A DNA stretch of 8,153 nucleotides from assembly GCA_031271475.1 (NCBI GenBank), contig JAISVP010000057.1, forward strand, positions 1-8,153, given 5' to 3'. This document shows positions 4,649-8,153 of this stretch, piece by piece. This DNA comes from Oscillospiraceae bacterium (GTDB lineage Bacteria > Bacillota > Clostridia > Oscillospirales > Ruminococcaceae). Each line of letters begins with the position of its first letter. Positions within the stretch are counted from its first letter, which is position 1. Under the pieces are notes generated by a model. It saw only the letters and a program-made list of their open reading frames with translations, ran no database searches and had not been told where the DNA came from. The position numbers were made by a program, and so were the translations under genes.

Positions 4649-7600
4649 TCAGCCCGGCATTTTCAGAAGTTTAGAAATGCCGTCATCCTGCATAGTAACC
4701 CCGTAAATCACACTTCCTGCCTCCATTGTCCCCCTGCGGTGAGTAATGATTACAAATTGGGTATTATCCGTAAAGTTTTTTAAATATGCCGCGTATTTCA
4801 TTACATTAACTTCATCAAGAGCCGCATCAATCTCATCAAGAATGCAAAACGGCGCCGGCTTAATTGTAAGTATTGAAAAATAAACCGCAATTGCCGTAAG
4901 AGCCTGTTCACCGCCTGATAACGATATAAGGTTCTTAATAACTTTTCCCGGAGGTGCGGCATTGATTTCAATCCCGGACTCCAGTATGTCGTCCGGATCG
5001 GTCAGTGACAGTTCTGCTTTGCCGCCTGAAAACAGCTCTTTAAATATACGCTGAAAGTGCATATTGATATGTTCAAAGCTCACACTGAATATATCACGCA
5101 TTTTCTCTGTCAGATCCTCAATAATCTTTTCAAGTTCACGCTTTGAGTTTACCACATCGTTCAATTGCGACATAAGATACGCATGACGTTCACTGACTTC
5201 CCTATATTCCTCAATAGCATAAACATTCACTGTCCCTAACATTTTTATACCGTTTTTTATACTGTTAAGTTCTTTCTTTGCATTTGGAATGCTTTCGAGA
5301 TTTTCCGCCGCATTCTCCGCTTCCGAACGTGACATTTCATACTCGTCCCATAACTGTGCAGCAATCGCGTCAACACTGTTCTGCATTGCAGTAAGCCGCT
5401 CATCAAAACGGCTCTTACTTTGAAGTATGCCCTCACGCTGCACACTTAAATCCTTTATTTCGGAACGGGCTGTTTCAATGCGTGTTTCAGCCTGTGTATG
5501 CTCCTTTGTAAGCACTGTAATTTCCGCATTTAATGCGTCTGTTCTTTCACGGGAAAGTTCCATTGCCTGTGAAGTTTCATAAACCTGTATCTCACGCTGC
5601 CGTATCAAAGAGGCATTCCGCGCGGATTCTTCCTCCATCTGCATCAGCTTGTCTGCAAGTCCGTCTTTTAGTTCAGTTAAGTGTGCTATCTCCAAGCGTT
5701 TGTTTTCCTGACTGTTTCCCGATTCAAGCAGCCGCATTCTTGCATCCGTCAGTTTATCCGACAGATCCTGACGCTTTTGTGAAAGCTGCTGATTCTCCTT
5801 GCGTCTGTGTGTCAGATCGGTCTCCAAATCCGATATTTGTTTCCCTGTTTCTTCCATAAGTTTCATTGCTGACTGCAATGCCCTTACATTTTCTTCTTTT
5901 TTATCTTCAAGCTGTTCAGTTCTCCTTTCGGTTTCTTCTTTCCTGTTTTCCGACTGTCTTTTCATTTCCGAAATATGCTTTAATTGAGCGTCAAATTTTA
6001 TTTTATCCTCATACAGCAAAGACCTTTCATCTTTAAGACATTCTATACTGTCAGAAAGTTTGTCGGCTTCTTTTGCCAGTCCGGCACTTTGATTTTCCAA
6101 TGCCTTTGAGTTAATCACAAGCTGTTCAATTTCTTTTTTTAATTCGTTAATCTGCGTGCGTCTTGTGAGTATCCCCCCTGAACGCACTGAGGAGCCGCCT
6201 GTAAACGAACCTCCGGCATTTATAACCTGTCCGTCTAGCGTCACGGTTTTGAATTTATAGCCGTATTTTTTCGCAATAACACTAGCGGAATCTATATCCT
6301 CCGCAATTGCCACCCTGCCCAGCAATGACAGGACAATCCCCCGGTACTCTTCCTTTGCCGCCGCAATATCACAGGCTAATGCGCAAAAACCGTCCTCATT
6401 CTTTAAATCCCTGTTATCAAGGCTTGTGCCTTTCACTGATGTAACCGGCAGGAATGTAGCGCGTCCGGCTTTCTTTTCTTTCAGCATTGTAATTGCCTGA
6501 CGTGCCGTACCTTCATTTGCGACTATAATGTTCTGGAAAGCCGCACCCAATGCTGTTTCAACCGCAAGTGTGTATTTCTGCGGCACGTCAAGCAATGACG
6601 CAACCGTGCCGTGCACACCGCTTATGCCCCATTTCATAACGCTTTTTACGCTTGCATTAAACCCCTCCATACTGTTTTCATAATCCGTCAAAACCTTTAC
6701 CCGGTGCTGTTTTTCCTTAATCTCAAGAATTGCCTCATCAGACTGTGCTTTTACTTCGGTATACTTTTGTGACTTCATTTCATACAGCTTTACGAAACCG
6801 TTCAGTTTATTGGCTTTATCATCCAAAAGAAGTCCTAACTTATCCGTATCCTCTGTTAACGACTGTAATTCCTCAGTCAACTGCCGCGTATCCTTTTCAG
6901 CAGTGCTTAACTCATCGCTCAGTCCTGACAGCCTTGTGTCAATATCTTTACCCGCTTGCGTAAGTTCAGCAGTATTTACCTTCAGTTCACCGTGATGTAT
7001 ATAAAGCTTCCCCAGTGCTGTCTCCGCCGCCTCGAATGTGCTGTCCGCTGTTTTTACATTTTCATCTAAGGCATTAAACTCAGCCGTAAGTGTTTCTATT
7101 TCGTCCTTAATTTCATTTATTTGCCCGGTAATTGCCGCCGCTTCCTGAGATTTTATTACAACGGCGGCGTCAATTTCCGCCTGTGAATTCAGCTGACTGC
7201 CCCGCTTTTCCTTAATATCCGCAATAATTTCCTCACTGTGTTTTATGTCATTATTGTACACAGCAAGATCCGCCTGATACTGAGTACGGACACTTTCCTC
7301 ACGCGTCACTTCCGTTCGGATTTTTTCAATCCGTGCGGACTGTTCCTGTATGCCTATGTACTCCCGCTGTATCAGAGTTTCTTTGTCCTGAGTTTCATTG
7401 GAAAGTTCATTTAATTGCGTACTGTATGCCGCCAGAGTTTCAGCCGTGTTTTTCAGATTTCTGTCTGCCTCATGCAGTGTATTAACAAAAACCGACACCT
7501 CAAGAGTCTTTTTTCTTCCGGAAAGCTCAATAAATTTATGTGCTTTCTCAGACTGTTCACGCAGCGGTTCTATACGCCCTTCCAATTCCCCGACTATATC

Positions 7601-8153
7601 TTCAAGTCTGACGATATTTCCGGCGGCATATTCCAACTTACGCATTGCCTCTTCTTTTTTATACCGGAATTTAGAAATACCGGCGGCTTCCTCAAAAATG
7701 CCCCTGCGTTCATCACTTTTCGCACCGATAATTTCAGCTATTTTCCCCTGTCCGATTATGGAATACCCTCCGCGTCCAAGTCCCGTATCCATAAACATTT
7801 CGTTAATATCCTTAAGCCGCACCTGCTTGCCGTCTATGAGATACTCACTTGCACCGCTGCGGTAAAGTTTCCGTGTAATTTTCACCGTATCATTTTCACT
7901 GCCGGCATCAGAGTCCGCATTTCCTCTTCCTATATGCAGTGTTACGGATGCACAGCCCGACGGACGTCTTGTCTTCGTTCCGGCAAATATTACATCATCC
8001 ATTTTATCGCCGCGCAATGTTTTAGTGGACTGCTCGCCAAGAACCCATCTTACAGCATCGCTTATATTACTTTTGCCGCTTCCGTTAGGCCCGACTACCG
8101 CCGTAAGTCCCCCGTCAAAACTCAGCTTAACTTTATCGGGAAACGATTTGAAC
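4649..8153 (-). CDS. smc: Chromosome segregation ATPase SMC (N-terminus beyond window)
   Basis: Core of the SMC–ScpAB condensin complex, which loads near parS/origin and extrudes DNA to organise and segregate the chromosome. The frame is open to the right edge, giving 1167 visible residues and entering at FKSFPDKV. Only about ten residues seem to be missing, judged from the usual MYLK..EI.GFKSF start, so the whole gene is near the expected 1180-1190. Visible domains: Walker A GPNGSGKS (21-28), LRGDKMDDVIFAGT (about 46-59), Q-loop IIGQGKIAEI (Gln135), a long coiled coil, hinge (about 511-650, GVHGTVASLLDVP to DGQVINAGGSFTGGSS), a second coiled coil, signature LSGGEQALTA (about 1078), Walker B FCILDEIDAALD (about 1102-1113), and the THRRGTMEAGSVIYGVTMQDDG end. 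A TTG at 8017 is not the start, because the Walker A motif lies upstream of it. No damage is seen. Confidence 0.97.
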   Translation of the reverse strand, partial: FKSFPDKVKLSFDGGLTAVVGPNGSGKSNISDAVRWVLGEQSTKTLRGDKMDDVIFAGTKTRRPSGCASVTLHIGRGNADSDAGSENDTVKITRKLYRSGASEYLIDGKQVRLKDINEMFMDTGLGRGGYSIIGQGKIAEIIGAKSDERRGIFEEAAGISKFRYKKEEAMRKLEYAAGNIVRLEDIVGELEGRIEPLREQSEKAHKFIELSGRKKTLEVSVFVNTLHEADRNLKNTAETLAAYSTQLNELSNETQDKETLIQREYIGIQEQSARIEKIRTEVTREESVRTQYQADLAVYNNDIKHSEEIIADIKEKRGSQLNSQAEIDAAVVIKSQEAAAITGQINEIKDEIETLTAEFNALDENVKTADSTFEAAETALGKLYIHHGELKVNTAELTQAGKDIDTRLSGLSDELSTAEKDTRQLTEELQSLTEDTDKLGLLLDDKANKLNGFVKLYEMKSQKYTEVKAQSDEAILEIKEKQHRVKVLTDYENSMEGFNASVKSVMKWGISGVHGTVASLLDVPQKYTLAVETALGAAFQNIIVANEGTARQAITMLKEKKAGRATFLPVTSVKGTSLDNRDLKNEDGFCALACDIAAAKEEYRGIVLSLLGRVAIAEDIDSASVIAKKYGYKFKTVTLDGQVINAGGSFTGGSSVRSGGILTRRTQINELKKEIEQLVINSKALENQSAGLAKEADKLSDSIECLKDERSLLYEDKIKFDAQLKHISEMKRQSENRKEETERRTEQLEDKKEENVRALQSAMKLMEETGKQISDLETDLTHRRKENQQLSQKRQDLSDKLTDARMRLLESGNSQENKRLEIAHLTELKDGLADKLMQMEEESARNASLIRQREIQVYETSQAMELSRERTDALNAEITVLTKEHTQAETRIETARSEIKDLSVQREGILQSKSRFDERLTAMQNSVDAIAAQLWDEYEMSRSEAENAAENLESIPNAKKELNSIKNGIKMLGTVNVYAIEEYREVSERHAYLMSQLNDVVNSKRELEKIIEDLTEKMRDIFSVSFEHINMHFQRIFKELFSGGKAELSLTDPDDILESGIEINAAPPGKVIKNLISLSGGEQALTAIAVYFSILTIKPAPFCILDEIDAALDEVNVMKYAAYLKNFTDNTQFVIITHRRGTMEAGSVIYGVTMQDDGISKLLKMPG

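Noticed and set aside
8015..8017. TTG at 8017 as the SMC start
   Set aside because: The same frame continues upstream to the window edge and encodes the Walker A motif GPNGSGKS, so the true start lies outside.

Overview
This window reads as chromosomal DNA from a low- to mid-GC member of the Bacillota, most likely Clostridia. That placement is an inference. It rests on the smc–ftsY pairing, on a nadD / LytR-CpsA-Psr / rsfS / leuS cluster, on a short FtsY without the long acidic A domain, and on GGAGG-type ribosome binding sites. All seven genes lie on the minus strand, so they read from the right edge to the left edge: smc (5' end cut off) → ftsY → rdgB → nadD → LCP-family gene → rsfS → leuS (3' end cut off).

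The genes are housekeeping ones. SMC compacts and segregates the chromosome. FtsY is the signal recognition particle receptor. RdgB removes non-canonical purine nucleoside triphosphates. NadD makes the NAD dinucleotide. The LCP protein attaches glycopolymers to the cell wall. RsfS silences ribosomes, and LeuRS charges tRNA-Leu. Some junctions are tight (ftsY–rdgB 2 bp, LCP–rsfS 36 bp, rsfS–leuS 12 bp), which suggests co-transcription. The other three junctions (smc–ftsY, rdgB–nadD, nadD–LCP) are wider, and each holds a copy of the same hairpin-rich repeat.

That repeat family is the most interesting part of the window. Three main copies (1779-1880, 2541-2620, and 4355-4622 in the opposite orientation) plus one degenerate copy (2626-2664) are built from up to four consecutive hairpins. 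Stem positions show compensatory changes between copies. The copy between smc and ftsY is split by a 160-bp MITE (4434-4593) with 20-bp perfect terminal inverted repeats and a TTA target duplication. Removing the MITE and one TTA restores a hairpin. Two copies reach into nadD: its stop codon lies inside one, and its only conventional upstream start codon lies inside the other. A perfect Shine-Dalgarno sequence instead points to an ATA codon at 2525.

Other oddities are an in-frame insertion of roughly 37-42 residues in RdgB just after its GYDP motif, and the absence of yqeK between nadD and rsfS. I see no tRNA, rRNA, CRISPR array, convincing promoter or intrinsic terminator. No novel enzymatic or defence system is evident; the unusual biology here is the repeat and MITE structure.
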